Assembly (NCBI GenBank): GCA_032622095.1
Contig: CP136061.1
Span: 40,743,797 to 40,807,796 of the forward strand
Direction of reading: 5' to 3'
DNA: 64,000 nt
Source of the DNA: Siphonodentalium dalli
Taxonomy: Eukaryota > Mollusca > Scaphopoda > Gadilida > Siphonodentaliidae
Shown here piece after piece: positions 11,066 through 23,727 of the stretch (the stretch's first letter is position 1; each line of letters starts with the position of its first letter). The notes beneath the pieces are model-generated. The model was not told the origin of the DNA. It was given only the letters and a program-made list of their open reading frames with translations, and searched no databases. A program made the translations under genes and the position numbers.

Positions 11066-11288
11066 ACCCAGATAGTTTACATATATGTATATAGAGGGTA
11101 GAAACCCGGATAGTTTACATATATGTATATAGAGGGTAGAAACCCGGATAGTTTACATATATGTATATAGAGGGTAGAAACCCGGATAGTGTACATATAT
11201 GTATATAGAGGGTAGAAACCCGGATAGTTTACATATATGTATATAGAGGGTAGAAACCCGGATAGTTTACATATATGTATATAGAGGG
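11066..11288. repeat. 38-bp tandem repeat, about six copies
   Basis: The unit is 'agggtagaaacccggatagt' followed by 'ttacatatatgtatatag'. The first unit grades out of the sequence directly 3' of the non-LTR relic ('gctagaaacccagatag'), so the array appears to have grown from the retroelement's 3' region. Confidence 0.9.
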
Positions 11289-11528
11289 ACATTTGTGATG
11301 TGGATCAAGAGGTTTTTTCAAGTAGAGGTCATGTATTTATAATTTGGTGTGGACTTCAATTTTAGCAGATAGTCGATAGTATGTGAGTACATAAAGTTTA
11401 TTTTGTATTCAGTTAACATTGTACGCACCTTCTTTATATAATTATAGTTTGGAATCTTTAATATTCCTAATGTCGGTAATACTAATAAATCATTTACGAA
11501 ATAACAATTATCAATTTGAGAATGTCTC

Positions 11529-11798
11529 AAATTATAGTTTTATGAGAAAATGGACTTATTAGTATTACAGACCCTCCCGCTTGAGGTTGGTTGTATTGCT
11601 TTCAGGCGGTTGTAAAACACCAAATGGAAAGTGAGGAGTGAAGGTTGAGGCGGACCTCGTGACACTTCTCAGCTGTGCGAATGATGTGAACTTTGTTAGT
11701 TCACCTGCGGTTCAGAGCATGGCAAGTTATTTATAGCCATCCGGGAATTCCTAATGTCTGTAATACTAATAAGTGCATTTACTCATAAACTATAATTT
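11529..11798. mobile_element. MITE with TIRs of about 45 bp
   Basis: The left end 'aaattatagttttatgag' continues 'cttattagtattacagac'. The right end reads 'gtctgtaatactaataag' to 'ctcataaactataattt'. There is about 180 bp of unique, GC-richer interior and no ORF. A partial relative of the motif lies at 11440-11500. Confidence 0.75.
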
Positions 11799-12019
11799 AG
11801 TGTAAATAACATATACATTTGACAAAGTGTTGACAATAAAAATAGAATAGGATAGATGATTGATGGATTGGAAAAGGGATTAAACAACAAGCCCAAGGGC
11901 TTTTGTTAAGTTTGCTCCCCTTTTGTTTCGCGCCCACTCTTCATTAAGTGTAGAGGGGGGTCGGACGGGAAGGAATGAAAATATTATAATAATAATAGTA
12001 ATGATGATGTCATGAGGGG

Positions 12020-12085
12020 CAGAGGAGAGAGAGAGAGAGAGAGCGAGAAAAAGAGAGAAGAAAGGCAGAGAGGGAGGGAGAAAGT
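12020..12085. repeat. GA-rich microsatellite
   Basis: Interrupted (GA)n and (GGGA)n tract on the plus strand. Confidence 0.85.
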
Positions 12086-12206
12086 GAGGATGTAATTCTA
12101 TAATTTGAGACCTTCTCAAATTTATAATTTTTAACATCAAAACTGCATTTAGACAGTCAGTACAGATTGTTTCTTGTTGTAAATTTACTAAATACCCACT
12201 AAATAT

Positions 12207-12422
12207 AGGTCAGTTTATGTCACTCCACAGTTACTGGACATAAATACCCGGTATTAGGTCAGTTTATGTCACTCCACAGTTACTGGACATAAAGTCCCAA
12301 AAATAAGGTTTTAATCTAATTTATAAATCGGTTTCCTAATATAAATGATATCATTTATATTAGGATACCGATTTATAAATTCAATTAAAACCTTATTTTT
12401 GGGACTTTATGTCCAGTAACTG
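12207..12422. mobile_element. Foldback MITE preceded by a 5' direct duplication
   Basis: A hairpin of about 145 bp (12277-12422) has arms 'cagttactggacataaagtc' and 'gactttatgtccagtaactg' and a TTATATTAGGA... centre. The outer 'gtcagtttatgtcactcc' segment is present twice, at about 12210 and 12258. Confidence 0.8.
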
Positions 12423-12523
12423 TGATATTTTATTATTAATATTATGAAAGTGTGCGGATACTTAATTTGAAGAGTGGGGATATATTTATCCCTGACAGTG
12501 TTGGAGGTCCAGGCCCCTTAGTG

Positions 12524-14010
12524 CAGCGGCCAAATCGAAAAAGAGCTCTAGTTTTCGAGATACCCCTACCCATGGTAGAACAAGTTAAAACTAACTTTTT
12601 TTAAATGAGAAATATATACTCTTTACGAAAATCATAGTGAAAAATAACGGAATTGGTGGTGGCTATTCTCAAATTGACGATGAACGATACCCACCAGTGA
12701 CTTTCCCCAGAAATTAACGATTTTGTTAAAGTGAGCCCTGCGGCTATGTCCTAAGTTATTTGCCCACATTGTTGGTGTTAAAATGCCTACAGCATACCTT
12801 ATTTGTACCTGATATGCAAGAAGTGTTGGTTAATTTGGATTTTCGTGCCATTTGGAGCCGAAACATTTATTTTTTGTTGAAAAATCGCTCTTTTTAAAAC
12901 AAATTATATTTTTCGAACATTATCATTCAAACGTATATTGCAATAATATTGAAATATTTAGGTCATATGGTGTAGTAGTTATCTAACAAGCATATGAAGA
13001 AAGAAGTTAACAACAATTGTGAACGGTTTGCGAGATATTGGATTTTAGCTACCCCTCCCCCAAACACGTTTTTGGTCGAAAAAAATACATATTTTTGATA
13101 ATGTCATTACAAACATTTTTGAATTGATCTGAATGGGACCCAATATGAATATTGTACTGAAAGTGTTGTCCAGAGATGCCGTTTAAACGATTACAGATGT
13201 GTTCAGGCTTTCAGACCCCCAGTTACAACAACAACAATTATGTTATTGATAACAGTTAATTTTGCATGCATTAACATCGATGTTAAGTACTAAAACCTTT
13301 GTTATAAACAACGTGACCAACTATATAACATATGGCTCAGTAGTTTTCTGGACAACACAAGTAGAAAGAATTTTGACAGAAATTGAAAAATAACGGAATA
13401 GGTGGTGGCTATTGTCAAATCGACGATGAGCGATACCCTCCAGTGACTTTTTCCAGAAATTAACGATTTTGGTAAAGCGAGTCCTGTGGCTATGTCCTAG
13501 CCTATTTGCCCATATTTTTGGGGTTAAAATTACTACATCATACCATACTTCTACCTGATATGAAAAAAAGTGTTGGTTAATTTAGATTTTCCTGCCATTT
13601 GGAGCCAAAATATTTATTTTTTGCTGAAAAATCGCACTTTTTCACAAAAATATTATTTTTCGAACATTTTCATTCAAATGGATATTGTTATAATGCCCAA
13701 ATATGTAATTCTTATGGTGATGCAGTTATTTGCAAAGCATATGCAGAAAGAAGTTAACAGAAATTTAGAACAATTTGCGAAATAATGGATTTTAGCTACA
13801 CCTCCCCCAAACACGTTTTTGGTCGAAATATTACATATTTTTGTTCAGAACTTTACCAAACTTCCCAATTGATCATACTGGGACCCAACATAATTCTTTT
13901 GCTGAAAATTGAGCCCGGGGACATTGCTTAAGTGATTAAAGACGTGTTCAGGCTTCCATACCCCAAATTACAACAACAACGCATTTTATTTGCTATTACA
14001 TACAATAAGT
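12524..14010. repeat. Left arm of giant foldback: two tandem diverged subunits
   Basis: Subunit one (about 12640-13380) and subunit two (13387-14010) share ordered landmarks: 'aataacggaat', 'ccatttggagcc', 'acccctcccccaaacacg', 'gggacccaa' and 'ttacaacaacaac'. Confidence 0.8.
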
Positions 14011-14639
14011 GTCGCATATCAATCAACCAATCAATAGTTTATTCTAAAAAAAAACAATAATGGTATACAGAGATTACAATAATTGGACAGCTGGAGAACC
14101 CAGCATGTCCGACGTATAGATGCACAAGTACTCCATTCGCGTTTAAGATTGAAATGCAGTAGTTTGAACTATGGCCAATTGAGTAATCACATTAAAACGT
14201 CCCCTCCATGTCATTGCGGCAAATAGAAAAAGCATATCATTACTTTTTTGGAATACAGTGGTCTTAAGACAGAACTTCCATGCGCCATACTGAATGTAAT
14301 GTTATCAGAAATACTCTTTTTATGTACAGCAACTCAGTCAGCGCGAAAATATTAAAATAGTTGACGGGCTTCAGACATTTATCTCGAAAACAAAGCGATT
14401 TCCATAATGCTGACATTTGTTAAAACTTCGTGAAAAGCATTGAAACCCTGCTGAGCGCGAAATTTACCACCTCCAGATCGTCTGCAATCTCACGGCGACG
14501 GGCGTATCAATGACGAAAACAACATTTTCTGTGTAGCATTGCGTCCAATCAGCTCTAACGAAACTATGTGTATATCATTGTATCCAATCAGTTCCAACTG
14601 GATTACATCCTAATTTTCCCCATACAATCTCCCTCCCAG

Positions 14640-17200
14640 ATAAATTGTTTACCTCCGGATAGAACTACCACATACTTATATATCGCATAGTTTCGGCCAC
14701 AATATATGTTGATATTGAATTCATAATCCCTTCACTACATGATGTGTTCAAGACCTCAAATAGGGTAGGGGTACATACAACAGTGAACATTTGCCAGCCG
14801 CTTGTTGTGGAGTGCCACATGATGCAGACTTTCGGGAACCAACACATATGTAAATTCTGATAAAACCTAACCTTTGGTCAATATATTAATATTGGGGTCA
14901 TATCATTTCACCATGTGGTGTCTTCCAAGACTTCAAATAAAGTTGGGGTCGTCAAAATTTTGCCTTTCATATTTTCCAGTCACTTTTCGTTGAGTGCTCA
15001 TTCTTTCAGAACCCAAATCCATCTATTTACATTGTTTACGTCCTTGTACAATTAACTTGCCATTGTCCGTACACGCAGTCAATGATGATATCGTTCCAAT
15101 CCGTGGTGTGTTCTAGTCTTCACATTGGGAAGGGGGTAATACAAACATTGAAAAATCGCATTATTTATTTTTCAGTCGCTTTTTGTAAAGTGTCCCTGAC
15201 TGTCGGGTATTAACCCATCTATAACAATTGTGTATTTCTTTATAGAATAGCCATTTGTCCATATCGTCGTTTGACCATGAGGGCACATCCATTCAGTTCA
15301 TGGTAGGTTCAATTGTTTACATGGGGTAGGGGTCCCTTAAAATTCGCCTTCATCGTTTGCCATCTGCTTTGTGTAAGGTGCCACGGTGTTCTCGCGAACG
15401 GCGGGCTCACGAGACCATTGCCATTCGGCCACAATCTCGGGTAATATGGATAGCTAATGCCTTGAGCTAGTGTTGTGTTCAAGACTTCAGATATGGATGG
15501 AGTCCCCTGAGAGTAAAATTTAGCCCTTTCATTTGCTGACCATTTGTTGTAAAGTGCCATTGGCTATCGGGAACCATCTCATCCATAACAGATTCGTATT
15601 GCCAGATAATAATCCCATTTGTCCACAACTTCAGTTAACATTGAGAGCATATCATTTTGTTAAGACTTCAAGTTGGATAGTGGGGTCCTCAAGACATAGA
15701 AAATTCGCATTCTTGTTTGCCAGCCGCTTTTTGTAAAGTGTTCCATGATTTCGAGGGAACCAAATCACCCATATATCAATTAATAATTCCATGACAGCAA
15801 TACCTTTCGATCACACACTCAGCTAAGTGAGAGAATATAACTTCAGTTCATGCTCTGATCAAGATATTAAATGGGTTAATGGGGTCCCCCCCCCCAAAAC
15901 AGTGAGTATTCGCCTTTCTCTTTCATCAACAACTTTGTGTTGACCCAGACATTCAAGACCCTGGTATACTATACTTTTTATATAGCGTCCATTTCTCTAC
16001 ACACGCAGTTAATAATGGGAGCACATCCTTTCGGTTCATTGTGTGTCCCAAGACTGCAAATGAGGTAGTGTGGCCTAACACATTACATTTCGTATTTGCC
16101 AGCCGCCTTTTGTAAAGTGTTCCAGGATTTCGAGAACAAAACCACCCATACAAATTGTAAATAATACATGAGAGCATATAGATTCGGTTCAGTGTGTGCT
16201 AAAGAGCTTAGAAGGGTTATGGGTACCCAAAACAGTGATATTTCGCCTTCTCTTTGCTAGCCACTTTTTGTAAAGTGCCCCAGACATTGGGAAGCCAGCC
16301 AACCCACCATCGTGCAATCAAGAGGTATATTTCCTGAATTACATACCATTTGTCCACACCCCAGTTAATATTAAGAACATGTCCATCCATTAGTGTGTTT
16401 AAGACTTTAAATGGGGTAGGATGCTCAAAGAAAATATTCAGCTTTGGTTTTTGCCAGCCGCCTTTTGTAAAGTACCCTAGGAGTTTGGGAACCAAACTAC
16501 CCATACAACATGTATATTCCCTGATAGCACTACCTTTCGTTCACACTGTGATTTAATAATAAAAGCATGAATATTCGGCGCATGGTGTGTTCAAGAGTTT
16601 AAATGGGCATATAAAGGGGTCTCACAAAAAAAAAATATTCGCCTTTGGAGTTTGCCATCCGATTTTCGTAAAGTGTTAAAGGCTTTCGGGATCCAACCAA
16701 CCCATCCATCAACACCATGTATGCGCCCCGATATTACTATTTTTTCCCACATCCTCAGTTAATATTTACAGCAATCATTTCAGTTCGTGAGTTGTTCAAC
16801 TTTAACACTTCAATTGTGTAGGGGGGGCCTAAAACAGCAACTTCGTCTTTCTTATTTATCAGCCACTTTGTGTAAAGCGACACATGCACAACCCATCCAT
16901 ACAAATTATGTATTCTCTGATAGAACTACATTCCCGTCAAACTCTCGGTTAATATAGAGAATTAGAGATCATATAGCTTAATTTCGTATTGCGTTGAAGT
17001 CTTTAAATTGGGTAGAGTGTTCTTGAAAAATATAGCAAATTCGCCCTTCATATTTGCCAAGCAAAGTGCCACACTGTTACGGGAACAAACCCATCCATAA
17101 ACATTGTATATTTCCTTATGTAATTGTCCTTTATAATTGCATGATTCTTAATACTGAGATCATATTTTGTTCAGTTCATGGTGTGTTCAGGACGTCTAAT
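14640..17200. repeat. Degenerate tandem array of about 190 bp in the giant foldback core
   Basis: About 13 units can be tracked by the landmark 'tttttgtaaagtg', with starts near 14806, 14990, 15180, 15370, 15545, 15726, 15932, 16107, 16264, 16461, 16662, 16866 and 17058. Recurrent companions are 'tggtgtgttcaagac', 'gccagccgc' and 'aacccatccata'. Spacing is 157-206 bp. The ORFs inside are chance products of the repeat. Confidence 0.8.
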
Positions 17201-17229
17201 AGGGCGGGGAGCAACAATGATTTTGTTCT

Positions 17230-18405
17230 GTATGATTATGTTAGTCTATATTATGTGTCGTTTAGAACAAATACTTCAGTTGCTCAAATCGATATGTGTT
17301 AATATAAAATTACATGTCATAAATAAAATATTGTGTTGTTGTTGTAACTGGGGGTTTAATTGGAAACCTGAGGTCATCTAAAACCAGGCTCGCGGTGTCT
17401 ACGGATCAGGTTTTCATCACACGAATAATGATTAGATGCTCATTAGAATAATTTAGAAAGGTCTGTCTTGTTATCATAAATATGTAGTTTTTCTACCAAA
17501 TCGCGTCCGGGGGAGCGGTACCTAATTCCAATATCTTCAAAACCGTTGACAATTTCTGTCAAATTCTTTCTACTTGTGATGCCCAGATAACTACTGAGCC
17601 ATGTGAATTATATAGTTGGTCACGTATTGTTTATAACAAAGGTTTTAGTACTTAACATCGATGTTAATGCATGCAAAATTAACTGTTATCAATAACATAA
17701 TTGTTGTTGTTGTAACTGGGGGTCTGAAAGCCTGAATACATCTGTAATCGATTAATCGGCATCTCTGGACAACACACTTTCAGTACAAGATTCATATTGG
17801 GTCCCATTCAGTTCAATTCGAAAATGTTTAATGTCATTATCAAAAATATGTATTTTTTTCGACCAAAAACGTGTTTGGGTGAGGGGTAGCTAAAATCCAA
17901 TATCTCGCAAACCGTTCAAAATGTTTGTTAACTTCTTTCTTCATATGCTTGACAGATAACTACTACACCATATGGACTAAATATTTAAATATTATTGCAA
18001 TATCCGTTTGAATGATAATGTTCGAAAAATATAATTTTGTTGAAAAAGAGAAATTTTTCAACAAAAAATAAATGTTTCGGCTCCAAATGGCACGAAAATC
18101 AAAATTAACCAACACTTCTTGCATATCAGGTATAGATATGGTATGCTGTAGTCATTTTGACGCCTACAATGTGGGCTAATAACTTAGGACATAGCCGCAG
18201 TGCTCACTTTACCAAAATCGTTAATTTCTGGGAAAAGTCACTGGTGGGTATCGTCCATAGTCGATTTGAGAATAGCCACCACCAATTCCGTTATTTTTCA
18301 CTATGATTTTCGTCTAGAGTATATATTTCTCCTTTAAAGAAAGTTGGTTTTAACTTGTTCTACCGTGGGTAGGGGTACCCGACCACTTTTGGCGTTTGGC
18401 CGCTG
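17230..18405. repeat. Right arm of giant foldback
   Basis: Reverse complement of the left arm. The outer part (17548-18405) is highly similar. The inner part (17230-17547) is a diverged second subunit marked by 'gttgttgtaactgggggt'. Confidence 0.8.
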
Positions 18406-18470
18406 TACTACCTGTACACTGTAGTACCATAGAGAGCCTTGCATACATAAGAGAATGCACTGGCACAGGT
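18406..18470. mobile_element. Fragment of the TGCATTCTC hairpin module
   Basis: 'catacataagagaatgcact' followed by GGCACAGG is half of the hairpin found in the TTAA elements, abutting the right end of the giant foldback. Confidence 0.65.
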
Positions 18471-18679
18471 ATTCAGTTGATGAATATCAGTCCTTAAATA
18501 CTAAAATGCCAAGTCTTCGAATACGTATCTATATGGTTGGAACGCTAATTATGTATATGCAAATAAGCAATCAAATGCTTCAATTAGGCATTTGAATACT
18601 ATTAAGCGGTCAAAAGCATTCAAATGCTTATAAGCATTCCCACAGGCCGAATTATTAAATGGAACTTGTCTCATTCGAA

Positions 18680-18893
18680 GTTGTCGTTTATATTAACCCT
18701 TTAATAAATGGATTGTCACACCGTTATAAAAACCGGCATATCAATATTCCATGTATTTATCAACCTATTTGTATATATAATTCGGAGAGACAGATACAAT
18801 AGGTTGATAAATACATGGAATATTGATATTCCGGTTTTTATAACAGTGTGACAATCCATTTAGTAAAGAAAGGGTTAATATAAACGACAACTA
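18680..18893. mobile_element. TTAA-containing palindromic MITE (CCCTTTAATAAATGG)
   Basis: Arms run through 'ttaaccctttaataaatgg' and 'ccatttagtaaagaaagggt'. Complementarity extends outside the TTAA sites into GTTGTCGTTTATA, so the whole unit may be nested or its true ends may lie outside TTAA. The loop is 'tttgtatatataattcgg'. Confidence 0.75.
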
Positions 18894-21800
18894 TGTGTGT
18901 TGCCTCACACCTTAACTCCCTGTGGTGCCTCACACCTTAACTCCGTGTGATGCCTCACACCTTAACTCCCTGTGGTGCCTCACATCTTAACTCCATGTGG
19001 TGCCTCACACCTTAACTCCATGTGGTGCCTCACACCTTAACTCCCTGTGATGCCTCACACCTTAACTCCATGTGGTGCCTCACACCTTAACTCTATGTGG
19101 TGCCTCACACCTTAACTCCCTGTGGTGCCTCACACCTTAACTCCCTGTGGTGCCTCACACCTTAACTCCATGTGGTGCCTCACACCTTAACTCCCTGTGG
19201 TGCCTCACACCTTAACTCCATGTGTTGCCTCACACCTTAACTCCCTGTGGTGCCTCACACATTAACTCCCTGTGGTGCCCCACACCTTAACTCCCTGTGG
19301 TGCCTCACACCTTAACTCCCTGTGGTGCCTCACACCTTAACTCCATGTGGTGCCTCACACCTTAACTCCATGTGGTGCCTCACACCTTAACTCCCTGTGG
19401 TGCCTCACACCTTAACTCCATGTGGTGCCTCACACCTTAACTCCATGTGGTGCCTCACACCTTAACTCCCTGTGGTGCCTCACACCTTAACTCCATGTGG
19501 TGCCTCACACATTAACTCCCTGTGATGCCTCACACCTTAACTCCATGTGGTGCCTCACACATTAACTCCCTGTGGTGCCTCACACCTTAACTCCCTGTGG
19601 TGCCTCACACATTAACTCCCTGTGGTGCCTCACACCTTAACTCCCTGTGGTGCCTCACACCTTAACTCCGTGTGGTGCCTCACACCTTAACTCCCTGTGG
19701 TGCCTCACACCTTAACTCCATGTGGTGCCTCACACCTTAACTCCATGTGGTGCCTCACACCTTAACTCCATGTGGTGCCTCACACCTTAACTCCCTGTGG
19801 TGCCTCACACCTTAACTCCATGTGGTGCCTCACACATTAACTCCATGTGGTGCCTCACACCTTAACTCCCTGTGGTGCCTCACACCTTAACTCCATGTGG
19901 TGCCTCACACCTTAACTCCCTGTGGTGCCTCACACCTTAACTCCATGTGGTGCCTCACACCTTAACTCCCTGTGGTGCCTCACACCTTAACTCCATGTGG
20001 TGCCTCACACCTTAACTCCATGTGGTGCCTCACACATTAACTCCATGTGTTGCCTCACACCTTAACTCCCTGTGGTGCCTCACACCTTAACTCCATGTGG
20101 TGCCTCACACATTAACTCCATGTGTTGCCTCACACCTTAACTCCCTGTGGTGCCTCACACCTTAACTCCGTGTGGTGCCTCACACCTTAACTCCATGTGG
20201 TGCCTCACACCTTAACTCCCTGTGGTGCCTCACACCTTAACTCCCTGTGGTGCCTCACACCTTAACTCCATGTGGTGCCTCACACCTTAACTCCATGTGG
20301 TGCCTCACACCTTAACTCCATGTGGTGCCTCACACCTTAACTCCATGTGGTGCCTCACACCTTAACTCCCTGTGGTGCCTCACACCTTAACTCCGTGTGG
20401 TGCCTCACACCTTAACTCCCTGTGGTGCCTCACACCTTAACTCCATGTGGTGCCTCACACCTTAACTCCATGTGGTGCCTCACACCTTAACTCCCTGTGG
20501 TGCCTCACACCTTAACTTCATGTGGTGCCTCACACATTAACTCCCTGTGGTGCCTCACACCTTAACTCCCTGTGGTGCCTCACAACTTAACTCCCTGTGG
20601 TGCCTCACACCTTAACTCCATGTGGTGCCTCACACCTTAACTCCATGTGGTGCCTCACACCTTAACTCCATGTGGTGCCTCACACCTTAACTCCCTGTGG
20701 TGCCTCACACCTTAACTCCATGTGGTGCCTCACACATTAACTCCATGTGGTGCCTCACACCTTAACTCCCTGTGGTGCCTCACACCTTAACTCCCTGTGG
20801 TGCCCCACACCTTAACTCCCTGTGGTGCCTCACACCTTAACTCCATGTGGTGCCTCACACCTTAACTCCCTGTGGTGCCTCACACATTAACTCCATGTGG
20901 TGCCTCACACATTAACTCCATGTGGTGCCTCACACCTTAACTCCATGTGGTGCCTCACACCTTAACTCCCTGTGGTGCCTCACACCTTAACTCCCTGTGG
21001 TGCCTCACACCTTAACTCCCTGTGGTGCCTCGCACATTAACTCCATGTGGTGCCTCACACCTTAACTCCATGTGTTGCCTCACACCTTAACTCCATGTGG
21101 TGCCTCACACCTTAACTCCCTGTGGTGCCTCACACCTTAACTCCATGTGGTGCCTCACACCTTAACTCCCTGTGGTGCCTCACACATTAACTCCATGTGG
21201 TGCCTCACACCTTAACTCCATGTGGTGCCTCACACCTTAACTCCCTGTGGTGCCTCACACCTTAACTCCCTGTGGTGCCTCACACCTTAACTCCCTGTGG
21301 TGCCTCACACCTTAACTCCCTGTGGTGCCTCACACCTTAACTCCATATGGTGCCTCACACCTTAACTCCATGTGGTGCCTCACACCTTAACTCCATGTGG
21401 TGCCTCACACCGCAACTCCCTGTGGTGCCTCACACCTTAACTCCCTGTGGTGCCTCACACCTTAACTCCATGTGATGCCTCACACCTTAACTCTATGTGG
21501 TGCCTCACACATTAACTCTATGTGGTGCCTCACACCTTAACTCTGTGTGGTGCCTCATACCTTAACTCTGTATGGTGCCTCACACCTTAACTCCATGTGG
21601 TGCCTCACACCTTAACTCCATGTAGTTCCTTGCACATTAACTCCATGTGGTGCCTTGCACCTTAACTGAAGGTAACTCCCAGTGGTGCCTCACACCTCAA
21701 CTCCATGTGGTGCCTCACACCTTAACTCCGTGTGGTGCCTCTCACCTTAACTCCGTGTGGTGCCTCACACCTTAACTCCGTGTGGTGCCTCACACCTTAA

Positions 21801-21925
21801 TTATGTGTGGTGGCTCACACCTTAACTCCATGTGGTGCCTCACACCTTAACTGTGTGGTGCCTCACACCTTAACTGTGTGGTGCCTCACACCTTAACTCC
21901 ATGTGGTGCCTTAACTCCGTGTGGC
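18893..21925. repeat. 25-bp satellite, about 120 copies
   Basis: The unit is 'tgtggtgcctcacacctta' plus ACTCCM, where M is A or C. Very homogeneous; common variants are ACATTAACTCC and the A/C/G at the last base. Near 21850 a few 21-bp units lack four bases. It starts immediately at the end of the 18680 MITE. Not a CRISPR: there are no unique spacers. Confidence 0.97.
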
Positions 21926-22416
21926 CCTTTTACGACTTAGAATCCTGTCAATTTCTGGTTTCCGGATGATAACTTTAGTTTGTGATCATATATGAATCAA
22001 ATTTGGTGTATGAATATTATAAGTTCGAATATGGGTACGATCCACCAAATTTTTTCTGGTTGCTTCGGATTTAGCGTCCTTGTTATTTTTTTCAGAAAAG
22101 CTGATGCCCCCAATGAAGCCACTTTTTCGGGGGACACTGTGGCCGGACGGCCTTTTATTCTAAAATAAATTGTCATTGTGGGATAGACCTCGATATGTCC
22201 AGTTGCACTTTCACATTACCATAATTTAACTGAGATGGGAAAGGTTTTCAATATACATTCAAATAGTTTAATATGGAATCAACGATTACAGTGACCATGA
22301 ACATTTTGACACGAGGGACAAACTTGTACAAGTTTAGCGCCCGTGAATTAAAAAATTGCAAGTGCATACGGGTGCGAGAGCAATTGCTCTCGTCTCCTGG
22401 GAAGGACTGAGACTTG
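21926..22416. other. No feature recognised
   Basis: Unique sequence after the satellite. No domain-bearing ORF. Confidence 0.4.
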
Positions 22417-22511
22417 TGACTCTTCCCCACGGTCCCTGTCCCACTCCATTACGAGAGTGGGTCTTGTCCCCCTGGAATCATACTCCCTCGGGATATGTCC
22501 AGGCCTGCTCC
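22417..22511. repeat. GC-richer duplicated segment, copy 1
   Basis: Shares 'ttacgagagtgggtcttgtc', 'tggaatcatactccctcggg' and 'atatgtcca' with 23110-23204. Function unknown. On the minus strand both copies read in frame through a short peptide ending near a stop, but no family is recognised. Confidence 0.6.
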
Positions 22512-22859
22512 ACCATCGGCGGACTTTCCGAAAGTGTATAAAACATTCTCCTCACCGTATGCAAGGACACCGATGTGTTCTTGCACATGCGAAATCAAAA
22601 CTCATCGTCATCTTTTCACGAGAAAAGACAGTATCTTACCTGCGGATCACGTGGCCAAGAAACTGAATGAATTTTGCCTTATTAACCCTGTTTTACAATT
22701 ACTAACCAAATGTTTGTATATTACCCTTGCTTGCTAATAACTAACAGAATGTCTAGTCTTGCACGTAGTTGAACGATATTCTACGTTGATGGCAACACAC
22801 AGTGCGGGTTGCTCAAGAAATAATCGCTGTAATACGCTGTATTGTCATAGTTAGGCGAG

Positions 22860-23420
22860 GGCCCGTTAGTCCATGATTAAACAATTTGAGCAAACCGTAC
22901 CAGTCTTTGCCTCGGACAGGACCAGTTCGCCCCCCCCCCTATCCTGATTCGGTGGCGATCAGTGGTAGGCAGGTTGCTGCACATGTTGATTCGGGCAACC
23001 AATCTTCTCGGACAGATGCCCTGGTGCCTAAACCTTGGCGGCTGTTCTGGTGGGGAAGACTCGTTGTCCCATGCCGCAAATAGCGCACCAGCCAACTGGC
23101 CTTCTGACTCGTCCCCACGGTGCCGTGGCCCACTCCCTTACGAGAGTGAGTCTTGTCCACCTGGAATCATACTCCCTCGGGATATGTCCATGCAGGCCTG
23201 CTCCTCTGCCGTCATGAGATCGTAGTGGTATATGTCATCGACATGTATGCCAACTTGGTCAGGACCACCCGCATTTAGGAAATTCGTGGGGCGGGGGTTT
23301 ACTCTGGTTAAATGTATCATTCCAACTTTACCCTCTGGCCTTGGGGCGCAGCATATTCTCCCTGTGCACCTAATTGTACACCAGGATTTCCGGGGGGAAA
23401 TTGGGCTGGCAATAGCACCT
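22860..23420 (-). other. Unidentified GC-rich stretch with short ORFs, copy 2 of duplicated segment at 23110-23204
   Basis: Base composition is clearly more GC-rich than the surroundings. Minus-strand frames include a 60-codon ORF (23138-23320) with DDIYHYDLMTAEEQ, which has coding-like composition, followed by frame breaks. It could be a decayed exon or transposon piece. I cannot name it. Confidence 0.3.
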
Positions 23421-23472
23421 TAACTCCAAATTAGAGAGCATTTGTTCCTCGTTCGAGCCATTCCTATCTGCT

Positions 23473-23678
23473 GCAAATTAGGGGATGTAGTAACTTCCCA
23501 GAAGGGAAAACTAAAAACAATGTTAATTTGATACTGTAGATACTTCCCAGATGATGAGGCCTAAGCAGAATGAGGTCTCCAGAGGGTGAATTTGGTGATG
23601 CTAGCAGGATATAGCATCACTGAGTTCACCCTCTGGGACCTCATTCTGCAAATGACAGGCATGCTATTTGCAGGCTTG
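23473..23678. mobile_element. GCAGAATGAGG MITE, right half only
   Basis: Spacer sequence ('gcaaattaggggatgtagt') followed by one palindrome (23565-23648) and the right TIR ending 'gcaggcttg' at 23678. The left palindrome is missing. Homology with the upstream flank of IAP exon copy 1 starts one base after this MITE ends. Confidence 0.75.
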
Positions 23679-23727
23679 ACATTCATGCTTTATGATTTCT
23701 TCTGATATCTTTCTGTGTTTTTAAAAG

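Larger units (their letters stand above)
12524..18405. mobile_element. Giant foldback element (5.9 kb) with long inverted repeats and central tandem array
   Basis: The left arm begins CAGCGGCC at 12524 and its inverse ends GGCCGCTG at 18405. Complementarity runs for at least about 860 bp per arm, for example 'aataacggaattggtggtgg' at left and its inverse near 18280, and 'ttaacatcgatgttaa' in both. Each arm holds a second, more diverged copy of its own repeat unit (13390-14010 left; about 17230-17540 right). The centre is a degenerate array of about 190-bp units. I find no transposase ORF and no clear target-site duplication. It resembles FB-type foldbacks. A relation to bivalve 'pearl'/Helentron elements with internal tandem cores is possible but unproven. 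Confidence 0.75.

Noticed and set aside
11077-11292. 71-codon minus-strand ORF
   Set aside because: Translation of the 38-bp tandem array.
14665-16556. Multiple ORFs of 60-95 codons in the core of the giant foldback
   Set aside because: They fall in the degenerate 190-bp repeat, overlap on both strands and share no conserved frame between units.
18893-21925. Regular short repeats that could suggest a CRISPR array
   Set aside because: Units are contiguous with no unique spacers, and the context is a eukaryotic genome. This is a satellite.
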